NCBI GenBank assembly: GCA_002509325.1
Contig: DADO01000018.1
Location: 46,429 to 52,557 of the forward strand
Reading direction: 5' to 3'
Length of the DNA: 6,129 bases
From: Methanosarcina sp. UBA402
GTDB lineage: Archaea; Halobacteriota; Methanosarcinia; Methanosarcinales; Methanosarcinaceae
Notes under the pieces: model-generated
What the model was told of the DNA's origin: nothing
The model's database searches: none
What the model saw: only the letters and a program-made list of their open reading frames with translations
Shown here: one piece after another, positions 6,088 through 6,129 of the stretch
How positions within the stretch are numbered: the stretch's first letter is position 1
Layout of the letters: each line of letters opens with the position of its first letter
Translations under genes and position numbers: made by a program

Positions 6088-6113
6088 TAGTTCCGAATAT
6101 CCTTAGTTCCGAA
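6088..6113. repeat. Ten-base direct repeat TAGTTCCGAA, two copies
   Basis: TAGTTCCGAA occurs at 6088-6097 and again at 6104-6113, 16 bp apart start to start. ATATCC lies beside the first copy and in the nearby palindrome. The spacing could suit a tandem binding site, but no known factor is implied. Confidence 0.5.
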
Positions 6114-6129
6114 ACCTGTTTTTTACAAA

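Overview
The window looks like chromosomal DNA of a methanogenic archaeon, most likely Methanosarcina or a close relative. This is an inference from four things: an FrhB/FpoF-type coenzyme F420 iron-sulfur flavoprotein, archaeal GGAGG(T) ribosome binding sites with AT-rich TATA-like elements, long AT-rich intergenic spacers holding short tandem repeats, and moderately GC coding DNA between AT-rich gaps. I ran no database search, so the genus is a recognition call.

Layout from left to right. Positions 1-96 are a tandem array of a 15-bp unit (30-bp higher-order unit) that runs into the start of a plus-strand nitrilase-superfamily amidohydrolase (about 99-899). A 315-bp gap (900-1214) follows. 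It holds a three-copy 11-bp repeat, T-rich terminators for the two converging genes, and a possible decayed small reading frame. The rest of the window is on the minus strand. The gatC-gatA-gatB operon (4423 down to 1215) is complete and encodes the heterotrimeric Asp/Glu-tRNA amidotransferase. Upstream of it, after a 185-bp promoter and leader region, is a 392-codon gene (5787-4609). It fuses an N-terminal YHS/TRASH-type metal-binding domain to two [4Fe-4S] ferredoxin motifs and an FrhB-type F420 flavoprotein domain. The last 340 bp (5788-6129) are its AT-rich upstream region, with several short inverted and direct repeats.

How the genes relate. GatC, GatA and GatB work as one enzyme: GatA releases ammonia from an amide donor, and GatB uses it to amidate an aminoacyl residue misacylated on tRNA. 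GatC holds the two together. Gene spacing is tight (GatC-GatA 11 bp; the GatA stop directly abuts the GatB ATG), which implies co-translation. The F420 flavoprotein and the amidohydrolase have no evident link to tRNA amidation.

The gene content is mostly familiar. The least ordinary items are the metal-sensor/F420 fusion, the tandem repeat that merges into a translation start, and a near-perfect 17-nt duplication of the gatC ribosome-binding region 109 bp upstream. I see no mobile element, CRISPR array, tRNA or rRNA, and no convincing multi-gene novel system.
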